Shown here: one piece after another, positions 22,603-34,957 of the stretch
How the letters are laid out: each line of letters starts with the position of its first letter
Position numbering within the stretch: the stretch's first letter is position 1
Assembly (NCBI GenBank): GCA_963691705.1
Contig: OY829537.1
Span: forward strand, 61,666,304 to 61,730,303
Direction: 5' to 3'
Source: Viola odorata
Lineage: Eukaryota; Streptophyta; Magnoliopsida; Malpighiales; Violaceae
DNA length: 64,000 nt
The notes under the pieces: generated by a model
Seen by the model: only the letters and a program-made list of their open reading frames with translations
Database searches by the model: none
Told to the model about the DNA's origin: nothing
Program-made: the position numbers and the translations under genes

Positions 22603-23559
22603 TAATTTAATAGTGATAAACATGTAATTGTTTGAAAAATACTTTTATAAAAAAAAGCTAGCAAAATAGAATCCTCCTTAATTATAAGTTACTGCAAATT
22701 AAAAACGACTACAAAAATCTGCACAATGTATTAATCTGTTGCTGTGTTTTTACTTTTAGCAAAAAAAAGAAAAAATAGAAAAGGTAAAAAAAGAGAGAAT
22801 AAGATACTGGACCATCGTTGAAAGAAAAAAACACACCCTCCACCATCTTTTGGCTAATCCTTTGAAAATCAATCCTCTTGATCATTTTGGTTCCATTAAA
22901 ATTTATATGAATAAAATAGGAAGTATATAAAAGAAAGAGAGAGAAAGAGAGAGAAATACTTTAATTAAATGCTGGAATACTGAAAGATTATTTTTTAATT
23001 GTGTTATGAGCATATTATTTATGACCTCTAAGCCCATTAAGGTGGGGCTGTCAAATTAGATCAAAGTGTAATAACGAGTCATCTCAAATTAGCGTTGACC
23101 TAGCTCTACCTAATTGACCCATTTAATCCTCTCTTCTTCTTTTTAAAGTGTTGGCCCATTTATAATGCCAATTTTTTTACGAAAATTATCAAAATAAATA
23201 CTTCATAAAAATAATTTGTTATTGATGAGATATTTTGGCTAATAAGTTTTTATGATATATATTCTACTAAACATTTAAGTCTCCAAATAAATACTACATT
23301 GAAATAAGCGGATTTAAAAATAAAATTCTTACATTAATAAGTTCCATGACATGTATTTTACTAAACATTTATCTAACGGAACTCGAACTTTCAGTGTCAT
23401 TGATGTCAAGAGAAACAATATCATTGGTGAGCTCCTCCAAAGATGACTTTCGAACCTCTACAATAAAAACAAATTAAGTAACAAATATTAAACAAATTAC
23501 ATATGTACTCAATTTAAAGTTTAAGAATTAAAATGATATAACTTCTGTCCCATACAACC
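22603..23559. other. AT-rich intergenic DNA
   Basis: No ORF. A GA-rich microsatellite lies at about 22931-22960. GGTGGGGCTGTCAAATTAG near 23040 looks hAT-terminal in character and may be the distal end of the hAT whose C-terminal code starts near 23560, but I found no convincing partner on the other side. Confidence 0.4.
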
Positions 23560-24192
23560 AATTTCTTGTACAAATCAAAGCCTCTACTGTTTCAGGCTTG
23601 AGTGCACTCCTATATTGATCAAGCACTCTACCTTCGACACTACAAATGCTTTCAGAAGCAATTGTAGAAATCGATATACTTAGAAAATCACAAGCCATTG
23701 CGGCAACTTCAGGAAATCGATTTCATTTGCTTTCCAATATGCTATGATGTCTAAATCTTAATCTTAATGTCTATCTAACCTCGCCTCCTCCAAATATTGT
23801 TCAAGCTATGTATTTTGGGGAGAAGCCTCTTGCATTTCAAAAGAATCAAATTCCTATAAAGAAATAAACAATAATATTTTCTGTAAATAAACTTAGGACT
23901 AAATGTATACAAGGCCTAATGCATACGTAAAAATATGAACAATTGTTACGAACATAAAAGATGGAAGAATAATTGAAAAATGCAGAAATGAATAAGAGAA
24001 TCAAGATACACATACCTCCAATACTTCACGAGCCTCCCTTGAAATTAAAATCCATGCTACATTAGTCAAATTGTTGCCTTCAGATGATGATGATGACTAA
24101 CTTTGGTTGAGGAAGATGATGCACAATAATTATTATAAAAAGAAGCCAATTTCTCTTTCAAAACTAGTGATTCTAGAGCTTCCCGATCACCA
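23560..24192 (-). pseudogene. C-terminal part of the split hAT transposase
   Basis: Read on the - strand from 24192: GDREALESLVLKEKLASFYN, then decayed text, then a recognisable hAT dimerisation region at about 23560-23720 (ACDFLSISISTIASES, SVEGRVLDQYRSALKPETVE, ALICTRNWL). Several stops are present. The dimerisation region normally mediates oligomer assembly of the transposase. Confidence 0.8.
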
Positions 24193-24485
24193 AAAGGTAG
24201 AGTTTGGTTCACAGAATGCTACTTTCCCTCTTGGAATCACTCTCCTAGGAGAGTGATACCCAGGAGAGTGATTAGGAGGAATGTTAGTTTTTTGTGTTTG
24301 GTTGAGATTTAAGATTCCTGGGAAAGTAACATTTTTGTGTTTGTTTTTTAATTAGGAATTCTAAAGGAAAGTAAAAAAAAATACTACTTTATCCTTTTCT
24401 ATATTTGTGTCTTTGTTATCTTGTTCACAATTTAGCTTTATGAACCTTCTTTATCCAACCTTCAGAATATATGAGCTTTGTCCTT

Positions 24486-25006
24486 TCATAACAATCAAGA
24501 CAGCCCTAACGGTGCTACCTCACTTGCGGCTCCCACCGGGACGATTTCCCATAAGACCCGTAAGATATCTTCATATCGCCCGAGAATCAGAGAAGGATTC
24601 CTAGGATGGTCGACATCAGCGGGGGGGGGGGGGGGACTCACGCGACTCTACACGCACGACACCATCCCATCCTAGGGACCCACAAGCTTATCGCTCCCGG
24701 CAGCCCGTACGATATCGCTCATGACGTCATCTGTCGGTATCGCTTGTGACGTCACCATCTGACATCGCCTGGATTGTTATCGCCGAACAGGCCTATAAAT
24801 ACCCCCACTTTTCCAATCTGAAGGTAAGATCGAGATCACTAAGACGAACCTCTGTTATTTTTGAAACCCGAACTGACTTAAGCATCGGAGTGTCTACGCC
24901 GGAGCCCCCCCCCCTCCGGCGCTTTGCAGGTACATCCGACACCGACCGCTACCGTTCCGATCAGGCACGACTCCAAATCTTACAAGATCAACATAAAATC
25001 TTATCA
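24486..25006 (+). repeat. Tat 5' LTR
   Basis: Starts TCATAACAATCAAG (TG changed to TC; the 3' copy has TGATAAC) and ends AATCTTATCA. It contains inverted repeats CCTAGGATGG (24600-24609) and CCATCCTAGG (24667-24676) around a run of 15 G (24621-24635). It also has two palindromic TGACGTCA-type boxes (24721-24730, 24746-24755) and a TATA box, TATAAATA, at 24794-24801. Confidence 0.9.
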
Positions 25007-25008
25007 AA

Positions 25009-25026
25009 TGGTGCTTTCATTGAGAG
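25009..25026 (+). other. primer binding site of the Tat element
   Basis: TGGTGCTTTCATTGAGAG begins 2 nt after the 5' LTR, the expected place and TGG start. I cannot name the tRNA with certainty. Confidence 0.65.
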
Positions 25027-25091
25027 CTTTGGTATATTAAGTGAGTGTCCTTAATAGCCAAGCTCCGTCTAGTCGGAAGATTGGAACGGTC

Positions 25092-26579
25092 ATGATCACG
25101 GGATCGGAGCCAATCCGATCATCATCCTCTAATATCCCTTTCTCAATCCGCAAACAGTTATTCCCTTTTGCTACTGCTGACCTCTCTATGACTACACAAC
25201 CAATTATTTCGGGATCTCTGGACCTCTCGGTTGGAATTGCTTGGGGAGTGGCTTCCTCACAGACGGACATCTTGTCATCTCAGATAGCGGGATCTGATTT
25301 CTCCACTCCTCTTTCTGGGGGATCTGTGCTTAATCGTGAACATCCTTTTGCAATGGAAATAGCGGCCCTTCTTTCTCGGCTGGAATATCTGACGGAAATG
25401 GCTGCGAGAGCCACGCCTGGTGCTTCTGGACCTAGTCTCCCTCCTCGCGTCATGTTTACACCATCTATTGTCGCTGATAGACCTTTATCACCGTTGTTTC
25501 CATAAAACCTCCAGATGCCTTTATCCGCGAGAAATCCTCCGATTAGTGTTGAGCAGTTTACTCAGGGAAGAGTAGAGGCTTACGTACCACAAATGCCGCA
25601 AGGTTTCCTCCTACAAGGAGACAGGCAGCTTGTGGGGGTTAGGAACCGGTGGGACGGACGGAGGGAAGGAGCCAACAGAAGTCTGTCTCCCGAGTACAGT
25701 GAAAGATCCAGTAGTCGAAGGTATCGAAGTCGTTCGCACAGGAGCCGCAGTCGATCTCCTAGACGACATCCTACGCCAGAACCACGAAATAGGGGGCATC
25801 AGGATGAAATGTCTCCTCCGCGTCAGGCGCGTGAAATTCTTGATGATACATCGGGCCACCTATTTAGCCGTCGTATAAGGCGTCACAGGGTCAGTCGGCG
25901 CGTAAAGCTTCCCACTGATGTTTATGATGGCACCAAGGATCCCATCTCGCACATTAATAAAGTGAAGGATTTTGTTCAGTTTCAGACCCACAGTGATGCG
26001 GTGTTATGCCAAATATTTGTTATGACATTATCGGGTGTGGCGCGTCTTTGGTTTGAGGGTCTCTCTGGTGGATCCATTAATAATTTCTCGCAATTAGAAT
26101 CTAAATTCCGGAGCAGATTTAGCACGGCAATTCTAATCAGGAAATCTGCCGCCGCGTTATTTGACATACAACGAAGGCCTCAAGAAACCCTAAAGGAGTT
26201 TCTTAGTCGCTTCGATTTGGAAATGTCCTTAACACCGGGCGTTACTATTGATTTTGCTATAGAAGCTCTGAAAAGGAACTGCCGTTATGGAAAGCTGAAA
26301 GACGCGCTCATGGTGGATCCTCCAGTGACTTTAGATGCGTTGAGGCTTAAAGCCCACAATTACGCAAAAATGGAAGAGGAAGAAAATAGAGATAAGACGT
26401 ATGACGCGTTGCATGGGACATCTCAAATTACTACTGCTCCTACGAAGCTACTACCTGACGACCATTTTATCGACGATTACGCCAGGAGGAAAGACCATAT
26501 CCCCAAGGCCTCCAACAAACAGACGTCACGGGGATTCTTACAAGAACCGGACGTACGACCCAGATTTTCCTTCTCTTAA
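25092..26579 (+). pseudogene. Tat gag, with one in-frame stop and loss of frame at its end
   Basis: The ATG at 25092 opens MITGSEPIRSSS. TAA at 25503-25505 interrupts the frame, which then continues. An Arg/Ser-rich stretch at about 25690-25790 precedes the Retrotrans_gag core at about 25910-26290 (YDGTKDPISHINKVKDFV, WFEGLSGGSINNFSQLESKF, LKEFLSRFDLEMS). Near 26480-26520 the reading moves to the frame starting at 26401, which carries the knuckle and protease. The product is the nucleocapsid protein of the particle. Confidence 0.85.
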
Positions 26580-27720
26580 CGTACCAAGGGCAGAGATTTT
26601 AGCGATAACGGAACAGCGAAATCTTCCCATCCGCTACCCCGCGCCTACGAAACCAGGAGTGCTTCTAGGGAGAAGGGAAAATGCTTATTGTAAATTCCAC
26701 AAAGCTAGGGGCCATTCCACAGAAGCGTGCAGGGAGTTAAGATCGGCGATAGAACGCTTGGTAGAAGAAGGATATTTGGGGGAATTTGCTACCCAAATAA
26801 GAGAAGATGCCAGAAATAATCTCATGAAAAGGACAATAGACGAACCACCAGTTCCTCCTCGCGTTCCTCAAAAGGATGATGCTCCCAGAGGTAAAGATAG
26901 GGAAACTCTTGCAGTTGATGACGAATATATCCCTATGATTAACATTATCGCGGGAAGAACCCCTTATATGGACGGATCAGAGCAATCGGCAGCCGCGAAA
27001 AGAGATAAACGCACACGTGATGGCATGACCAAAAAAGAAGAAGCGATAGGCATATTGGATCGAATGGTATTATCCTTTTCCGAAGAAGATGAGAAAGGCG
27101 TCGTCTATACGCATAACGATGCATTGGTGGTCACGCCCGTCATCGCCCGTCATGGAATCAGAAGAACTCTTATCGATAACGGGAGTGCGGTGAACCTCTT
27201 TTCGCTGGAAGCTTACAATCTTATGAAGCGACCTGATAATGAGTTAACACCTAGCAAACGGCTTATAGTCGGCGTTGATGGGGTTCCAATTCCTGTCACG
27301 GGGGTAATTACTTTGCCCATATATTTCCGAGAAGACACTTACAAGCGATCAGAGAACCTGTTGTTCCTTGTCATGGATCTGAATTTGCCTTACAATGTCG
27401 TGCTCGGACGACCTTTCCTCAACCGCTTTGGAGCAGTGATATCTCAGAAGCATTTAAAGATGAAATACCCCTCCTGGGATGGGGTAGTATCGGTAAAAGG
27501 CTATCAAAAGCTGGCGGCGGAATGCTACTCGCTCATGACTCAAAGAAGCTGCGATAGGTACGTATGTATAGCAGCGGATCCCTATGAGCAGAATGATGAG
27601 AAGCGTGCTCAACCTCTACACAAAATGGTACCCATTCCGGCAATCGGTATAGAGGAAGCAAGTTTCCTGATCAGTGAAAAACTCAGCCCAGCGGAAAACC
27701 TTCAACTGGCCTGCTGCTGA
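26481..27720 (+). pseudogene. Tat gag C-terminus with zinc knuckle and aspartic protease
   Basis: This open block reads SLNVPRAEILAI, then a CCHC-like CKFHKARGHSTEAC at about 26690-26735, then acidic and basic linkers, and the protease with active site LIDNGSAVNLFS at about 27170-27205, followed by the flap-like VLGRPFLNRFGAV near 27400. The motif IDNGSA replaces the common D-T/S-G-S/A. The block stays open to TGA at 27718-27720. After that RT continues in another frame. Confidence 0.82.
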
Positions 27721-28945
27721 ACAAATGCCAAGGAGATTTCGCGTGGAAACCCTCCGACATGCCAGGTATGTCGCGGGAAATAGCCGAACATCGTCTCAAT
27801 GCGGACCCAGATGCCAGGCCGGTACAGCAAAAGCGACGCGCGTTCTCTAATGAAAAGGCGTTGGCTGTGGATAACGAAGTAGCAAAGCTCATTGACGCAG
27901 GGTTTATCCGCGAAGTTCAATATCCCACCTGGCTAGCGAACCCTATCCTTGTTCCTAAGCCCAATGGGGATTGGCGCATGTGCATCGACTTCACAGATTT
28001 AAATGATGCCTGCCCTAAGGATTGCTACCCGCTTCCTCGCATAGATCAGTTAGTTGATCAGACCGCTGGATACGCTTATCTAAGCTCATTGGACGCCAAC
28101 TCTGGATATCATCAGATTCCCATGGCCCGAGAAGATGAAGAAAAGACTGCGTTTCTCACTCCAAAGGCCACCTACTGTTATACTGCGATGCCGTGGCCAA
28201 TAAGATATTCGAAGAGCAAATAGGGAGGAATGTGGAAGCATACGTTGACGATATTTTGGTGAAGAGCGCGAGCTTTCAAGATCACCTACGAGACTTAAAG
28301 GAAGTCTTTGACGTGATGAAAAGGTATCGTATGAAGTTAAATCCCCGAAAATGCATGTTTGCATTTCAGACAGGAAAATTCTTGGGCTACGTGGTCAGCC
28401 AAAAAGGCATCCTGCCTAATCCCTCAAAGGTTAAGGCCATACAAGACATGATATCGCCAAGAACCATTAAAGAGGTGCAAAGGCTAACAGGGCGAGTCAT
28501 TGCCCTTGGGCGATTCATTTCCAAGCAAGGAGAAAAGTGTCTCCCTTTTTTCAAAGCCATACGCAAGAAAGCCTCATTCGGGTGGACCCCGGAATGTGAG
28601 GAAGCCTTTATCGGCCTAAAAGATTACCTATCGTCTGATTTATTATTGACGAGACCTGAAGTAGGCGATACTTTATATTTGTATCTTGGCGCCGCGGATG
28701 AAGTGGTCAGTGCCGTCCTCGTTCGCGACGATAACCATTCTCATTGCCCGGTCTATTTTGTGAGCCACGTCCTGAAGGATGCGGAGTTGCAATACGCCCG
28801 AATTGAAAAGATAGCGTTCGCTCTGATACAAGCCACCCGCAAAATGGATCGGTATTTTCAGTCTTATTCCGTTATCGTACTCACAGACCAGCCTCTGAAA
28901 ATAATATTTCGAAAGCCTAAATCTTCCAGAAGAATGTTGATTTAG
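27721..28945 (+). pseudogene. Tat reverse transcriptase and first RNase H, with an internal deletion
   Basis: Reading KRRAFSNEKALAVDNEV, then the fingers region (WLANPILVPKPNGDWRMCIDF) and LDANSGYHQIPMA. At about 28192 the code jumps from CYTAMP to ANKIFEEQ with a frame change. Roughly 35-40 nt that normally encode the conserved substrate-binding stretch just before the catalytic box are missing. The box itself, YVDDILVKS, is at about 28240. RNase H follows (LYLGAADEVVSAVLV, TDQPLKIIF), ending in TAG at 28943-28945 where the family has Trp. A further small frameshift near 29018 precedes the next block. Confidence 0.87.
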
Positions 28946-29040
28946 GCGCTTGAACTAGAACAGTATGGATTGCGGTATCAGTCGCGACAGTCCGTAAAAG
29001 CTCAGATCTTGGCCGATTTCATACCTTTACAGAGGATCCT

Positions 29041-30870
29041 TTGGACGGTGTACCTGAAGCGGAATGGGGCGACATGGATCTCCCGTTCCCGGAAACCTAC
29101 ACGGACCTCTGGATCGTCCATGTGGATGGAGCTAAAAATCAAGAGCTGGCTGGAGCTGGAATTTTTATAAATGGGCCGCACGATATGCAAATACGATACG
29201 CCATTCGAATCCTACAGCCGTTATCTAATAACGCGGCAGAGTACGAGGTGTTGCTAGCCGGGCTCAGAATAGGGAAAGGACTTTCCTCTAAAGGGAGGCA
29301 CGATACTGGAAGAACAGGAGACCTGCGTCTAAAAATCTATGGTGATTCCAAGTTGATAATTGACCAGGTCTTGGGGCATTCTCAGGCCCGGGAACCCATT
29401 ATGATTCAATATCTCGCCAAAGTAAAGCGAGAATTGTTAGAAATAAAGAAAGAAGGCATGCAGGTCAGCTTCGAGCATATCACCAGGGAGGAAAATGCTG
29501 AAGCTGACAATCTAGCCAAAATGGCCGCGAATCCGGAAGCGTCCATACCCAAAGGTGTATACTATCGAGAGTTATCGGTACCATCCTTCATGGAAGAGCA
29601 AGCATCTTTATGTGTGGAGGAGCGCGAAAGCGACTGGCGAATTCTCGTAATCAAATTCTTGAAACACGAGGAACTGCCTAAGGATACCGCTGAAAAGAAG
29701 AAGGTATTGAGACAGGCAGCACGTTGTACATACTATGACGGGGACCTGATTCGAAGGTGTTTTTCCCACCCTGCCGTCAAATGTATAACTGAACAAGAGG
29801 GCCTTCACACCTTGCGCGAAATTCATGAAGGGGTATGTGGTATGCACGTGTCAGGCGGTACCCTGGCAGCACAGGTCTTTCGATCCGGGTTCTACTGGCC
29901 CACCATCCGAAGAGATTGCCACAACTATGTGCAAACCTGCCCTAAGTGCCAGGAGTTTTCCAAGATTCCTCGGCGGCCTGCCACTGAAATATCTGAAATT
30001 ATCGCCCCTTGTCCTTTTGCTAAATGGGGGATCGATATCCTAGGCCCATTCCCAAAGGCAAGGTCTCAACTGAAATTTGTGATAGTGGCGGTAGACTATT
30101 TCACTAAGTGGGCGGAAGCTGAAGCGGTCGCCACAATCACGGCAGAAAAAACTTGGCGTTTTTTCAAACATCAAGTTATCATGAGGTTTGGCGTACCTCG
30201 TGTCCTTGTTAGCGATAACGGAACGCATTTCACCAGCCAGTTCTTCAAAGACCAGTGCTCAGAATTTGGAATCGAGCAACGCTTTTCCTCTGTGGCTCAT
30301 CCGCAAACTAATGGACAGGCGAAAGTAACCAATCGGAGCGTCCTTAGCGGCATCAAGAAAAACCTAGAGGGGTCTAAAAAGAAATGGGCTGATGAGCTAA
30401 CATACGTGATGTGGGCATATCGCATGACCGTTAAGACCACCACCGGAGAAACACCTTTCGCGTTGGCCTTCGGGACCGAAGCCGTTACACCGGTGGAAAT
30501 TGGAACCATAAGCCTGCGGGTAGCTCACTTTCGGGAGGAACTAAATGAGGAAAGGTTACGAGCTAACCTGGACGCGTTACCAGAAGTCCGAGAGGAAATC
30601 CTTCTGAAAATGCAGCATTACAAACGAAAGATGGCCCGTTATCATAACAGGCGCGTCAAAGAACGGTTGCTGAAACCCGGTGACCTGGTGCTCAGAGACA
30701 AGCGAGCGGCAGGGCAACGTATGGGAAAACTCAGTCCAAACTGGGATGGACCATATCGCGTCACCCACGTTGTCGGGAAAGGAGCCTATCATCTGGAGAC
30801 TCTCGATGGTACACCCTTATCCAACTCTTGGAATATCGCTCGCTTGAAGTTATATTACTCTAGAATTTGA
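29041..30870 (+). pseudogene. Tat archaeal-type RNase H and integrase, catalytic Glu replaced
   Basis: A 609-codon open block. The second RNase H lies at about 29110-29540 (WIVHVDGAKN, NNAAEYEVLLAGLRIG, YGDSKLIIDQVLG, NAEADNLAKMA). The integrase zinc region (LHTLREIHEGVCGMH ... CPKCQEF) is at about 29800-29960. The core has Asp 1 in KWGIDILGPFP (about 30025) and Asp 2 in VSDNGTHF (about 30210). The position of the catalytic Glu reads NGQAKVTNR (about 30310-30335), so Glu is Lys, a single G-to-A change. The C-terminal part runs to SWNIARLKLYYSRI. The block is open, but integration activity should be abolished. Confidence 0.88.
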
Positions 30871-31978
30871 TTTTATCTGCACCTTTGATTTATGTCAACC
30901 CTAACCATGACTAACGCTCGATGAGAGAGCTTTCGTGGAAGTTTGTGGTTGTCTTTGTGCAGATAAAAAAGGGGGTATTTTGGGGAAGTGAAAAGTCCTA
31001 TCCTTGTGATGGCCGGTCTTGATCAGATGGCCCATTAAGTGAGGGCACTACCCACCATACCTTGAATTAGCATCGGATTGAAAGATCATGGACGCCCCCG
31101 GGGGTGAAAAGTCCTATCCTTGTGATGACCGATCTTGATCAGATGGCTCATTAAGTGAGGGCACCACCCGGTATCTTTGGGAGTGAAAAGTCCTTTTCTT
31201 GTACTGACCGTTCTCGTGGAGACGGCCCAACAAGATGAGGCATGCCCCAAAGAAATAGAAACTCCGTTCTAGAAACAAGAATCCTATCTTAACGGCTGGG
31301 CTACTATGGCTAAGCCATTAAGTAAGGACACGGTTCTAGACGCGAGGGCAACGCCCAAAAGTGAAAATTCCCTAGCCTTGTGATAGTCGTCCCGATCCGA
31401 CAGCTCACTAAGACGAGGCACTTTAAGGGCTGATCGTGAAATTAGGGAAACGCGGAGAATCGTGAAATCCCGGCTAGTAACCAGATGAGTAATCCCTGGT
31501 GAAGTGTAGAGCTGATAGCGAAAACGATTCCCGCGGGTTCCAGGGTAATGCCCTATGATGGCAGCGAAAAGGCTCCTACAGGTAATTACTATCCCTCGTA
31601 ACGTGTTTTTGTTACTGATGATTTACAGTTGAGAATGCGCAGAATACTTTTCGGGCAGCGGAAGGAGCGAGGATCTAGTAAGCTGATCTATCGCTAGTCT
31701 TACCGAGAAAGCTAACCCAATACCAAATTCTGTAATTTGGTGGGAGCGCTAAGGATCTGTTCGGATAAGTAAGCGCATTGGGAAAACATGGCGAAGATAA
31801 CGCCAAAGGGGTTTGCGAGGAGGCAACTAAATAAAGGAAAGTCAGCAATAAAAGTGACTTGAATATATCGAAATGTTTAAGGGGGGCTACAAAGTACAGA
31901 CTTCGGTGGTCAAAATAATAAACAAAAATTTAGTGACGCTTGATCACTAAGGAAAGAGCTATAAAGCCTCGAAGCATG
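30871..31978 (+). repeat. imperfect tandem repeats downstream of Tat pol
   Basis: At about 30988-31440 a unit around GTGAAAAGTCCTATCCTTGT, then GATC-rich text and TTAAGTGAGGGCA, recurs about four times at 100-130 bp spacing with growing divergence. AAAAAAGGGGGTATT at about 30965 and AAGGGGGGCTAC at about 31880 are polypurine-tract-like. The rest of the interval shows no ORF. Confidence 0.7.
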
Positions 31979-34339
31979 TCAACCTTTGGGGTGCCTCCGT
32001 TTCCAGCCTGCCGCTTTAGCTTGGCGAAAGCCCTCCTCATTAAGGTGGCCAGATCTTCGTTCGAAGGCGGCAGTGACCTCATCGGGTTTGTTTGCGTCGA
32101 CCCCATGGGCTTCCTCAAAGCAAGCGACCAAAATAGAGGCAGTCTTCTCGACATGCCATAGGCTCTTATCAGCTGACTCTTCCTCCAGGGCAGCTTTCTC
32201 CTTGGCCAGGGATGACTTCTCATTCTCCAAGGCAGTAACTTTGGCCCTCTCCGCTGCCAAGGCGGCCGACTGCTCTTCTTTCTGCTTCTGATGAGCCAGT
32301 AATAAGTTTGTACGCTCCTCCAGCAACTTTTTCTTCTCATTCTGCTCTCGCGCTAATTCTTCCAAAGCAGAGGAAAGAGAGGCAGCCTGACGTCGCGCCT
32401 CCTCTGCCCAGTAATGGAATTTCATCAAATTAGTGAAAAGGTTGGTGCACAAGGAGTTCTCTCTATCAAACGCGTCTTTAGAAAGAAAAGCGTCACGTTC
32501 GGCCGCAGACGCCAATACTTGGGAAGCCAATAAAGCCGAAACTTCATCCGAGCCATCACCCCCCAATGCCGCCAAGCCGGTGTTACGGAAATCATACAGT
32601 CCAACTTGATGGGTTACAGAGCTAACCCCACCTATCGGACTAAGATCCGCCACAAAATTGAAGGTGGTACCTCCTTCGCCATAACGATCCCGCAGAGGAA
32701 TGATCGAAGGAGCAAACGCCAGAGGAGAAGGAGGGTGAACCTGGGTGGACGAACCCCCTGGAGCAAGATAAGCGCCATGAGGCTGATAGCCTGAAAAGTC
32801 CTGCAAGACCTCTTGATATCCTAGATTAGAGGAATATGCGTGAGCGGGACCGCCGAAAGAATTGGGCGAAACCCCGAAGGTATCGCCTAGGCCCAAGTTC
32901 TCCAAAAATTCTGACTGATTCCCTCCCTGGGGAACAGCCGTAGAGTCAAACCCATCCGCAGGCCTACTCCCCATCCCGGTGGTAGAGGAAGATGGATTTC
33001 TGCCCTCATCTTCCGGCCGCTGTCTCTTCTTGGAGCCAGCCAGCACGTATCTTATATTCATATCGCCTGAGGGAGGAACGGAGGTAGCAACAACGGTAGT
33101 GTCCTGCCAAGAACGCAATATGAAATATAGAAAAGAGAAATCAAACGACGACAGACGTCGAAATATAGCATATCATGACTAAAAGGCACCCTTACTGTAT
33201 TAGTGTGGGGAAGAGGTGCTTCTGAAGAGCCTGCCGCGTCTGGAGAAGGTGTAAGAGCGACGACACTTCTCGTTTTTCTCTTCTTTTTTCCTTTGGCAAT
33301 GGCCTTAGGAGCCTTAGAAGAAGAAGAAGGCTGGGCAGGAGGAGCAGCGATGGTCACAAGGGAAACGCCTGAAGGAATGTCAGAATCCCTCACACCGACC
33401 GAAGAAGAGGAAACTTGAACAAGAGTAGCGGAAGTAGCCGGAAGATCGGTAGGATTGTCAGTCGCTTCCGTGGAAGTAGCTCTCTCCTTTTCTTCTCGCT
33501 CTTGAGCCCTTTTCAAGCGTCTCCTTACGCTCTCAGGTTTATAATTGGGATCCGTCGCTGCGAAAGCACAAAATAGCGTCAGCATTAGTATCAGCGATAA
33601 CAAAGAAAGGAGTGACGTGACACTCACGTTTAACACAAGATCGAATGTCCATTCTACAAGCCACTTGACGGATGTGAACGCTGATTTCCAGTTTGAGCAA
33701 TGTGTTTAACCAGTCTTGCTCACATTTCGGAAGGGTCCCTGGTCGGCTCCAGACGTTGTCATCCACGTTTTGATTAAAACCAGATCGCCACCAGGAACCA
33801 AGATCTCCAGGAAGATCTATCACAAAAAACTCCTTTTTCCAGCCATCAACGGAAGACTCGATATGGAGGAGTTTCCAAGTAAAAGACTTCAGAGAGTCAT
33901 CGTCAAAACGGGGCGATATCGTTATCACCCCCTGACATTTCATCAGCTTAAAAAGAGATTTAAGCAATAGAAGGGAAGGGGAAGTAATCCCTTTGTATTT
34001 GCAAAGTTCCAAAAAAGCATAAACACAACAATATGCATTTGGGGATAGTTGGGCCGGAGTCAGATCGCCGGCAACAAGCAATTCTTTGACAAAAGAGTCA
34101 ATGGGAAGCCGAAAGCCATAACGGAACATTTGCGCATACATGACCCTACGATTGCCCGTCAAAACGCTGTTCAGACGTAGTGACTCAAGGGCAACAGTGG
34201 TTTTATAATCATCAGGAATATCAGCATTATGGGCGGCCAAATGCTCACGAAGAGCGGCCTCAGATGTGATAACACTAGACGTAATATCCATCCTTTTCTC
34301 ATCGGCAGATTTCGACTCAGTACGGTGAGTCTTGGCCAT
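31979..34339 (-). CDS. antisense gene A of the Tat element: gypsy-associated domain plus coiled coil, three exons
   Basis: The exons I infer are 34339-33628, 33557-33196 and 33103-31979, with introns of 70 and 92 nt (GTGAGT...CGCAG and GTAAGG...GGCAG). Phases match at both joins, giving 732 codons with no stop. Exon 1 (ATG at 34339, MAKTHRTESK) carries the domain annotated as putative gypsy type transposon: MFRYGFRLPIDSFVKELL, then TPAQLSPNAYCCVYAFLELC, and W-rich blocks GWKKEFFVIDLPG and WWRSGFN. Exon 2 is a Ser/Pro/Ala linker with a basic GKKKRKTR stretch that could be a nuclear signal. Exon 3 has a long coiled coil at 32180-32400 (LEELAREQNEKKKLLEER and following). Function is unknown. Its paralogue lies directly upstream on the same strand. 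Extra antisense ORFs are known in Tat elements. Confidence 0.75.
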
Positions 34340-34957
34340 GGCAGAATTTAAAGAATTAAAAGATGAAGAAGACGATGGAGGAGAAAGGAAATACCTTCAG
34401 AGAAAAGCACTTCAAAGAGCCTTGAATAGTGGGGAGAAAATAAGACGGCTAAAAGAAAATATGAGAAAGCGGGATGATAAAAGAAAAGTGAAAAGAATAA
34501 ATATTGGGTTTTATAACCTTAATGGTCAAACGAAACGACGAATGCCGTAGTCGTTGCGTGGAAGCGGCATAAGGAACAGACTCAAGTAATGAGTGCAATC
34601 CTAGAAAAGCGCTACAACGCCTCGATTTAGGCAAAGTTCTCAAGCACGCTAGCCCGTGGCGCTGGAAGAGATAGACACGTGTGCCTGCACAATCACGACT
34701 TTTCTAAGGAAAGGATAGCAAGCATTAAATGCTCTGAAAAGAAGGTACTATCTCTGGGGAAAAACAAGAGCGATATCACATGAAAGGAGATAACGCAAGA
34801 TGGCGTTGATTAAAAAGAATAGCGTTGGGCTAACGCGGAAAGGCGAAATAAAAATCAAATAGCAATCAAATACAAGTATTGTCGCACAACAAGGCGTTAT
34901 TACAAGACAAAGAAGCAAATAAGCAGAAAATCTTCTAAAGGGAGCAACCTCGATTAA
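34340..34957. other. spacer between the two antisense genes
   Basis: About 620 bp holding the presumed promoter of gene A and 3' end of gene B. No ORF I would support. Confidence 0.5.

Noticed and set aside
23030..23060. GGTGGGGCTGTCAAATTAG as the terminal repeat of the split hAT
   Set aside because: No complementary terminus with an 8-bp duplication was found beyond 42860, so it is mentioned only as a possibility.
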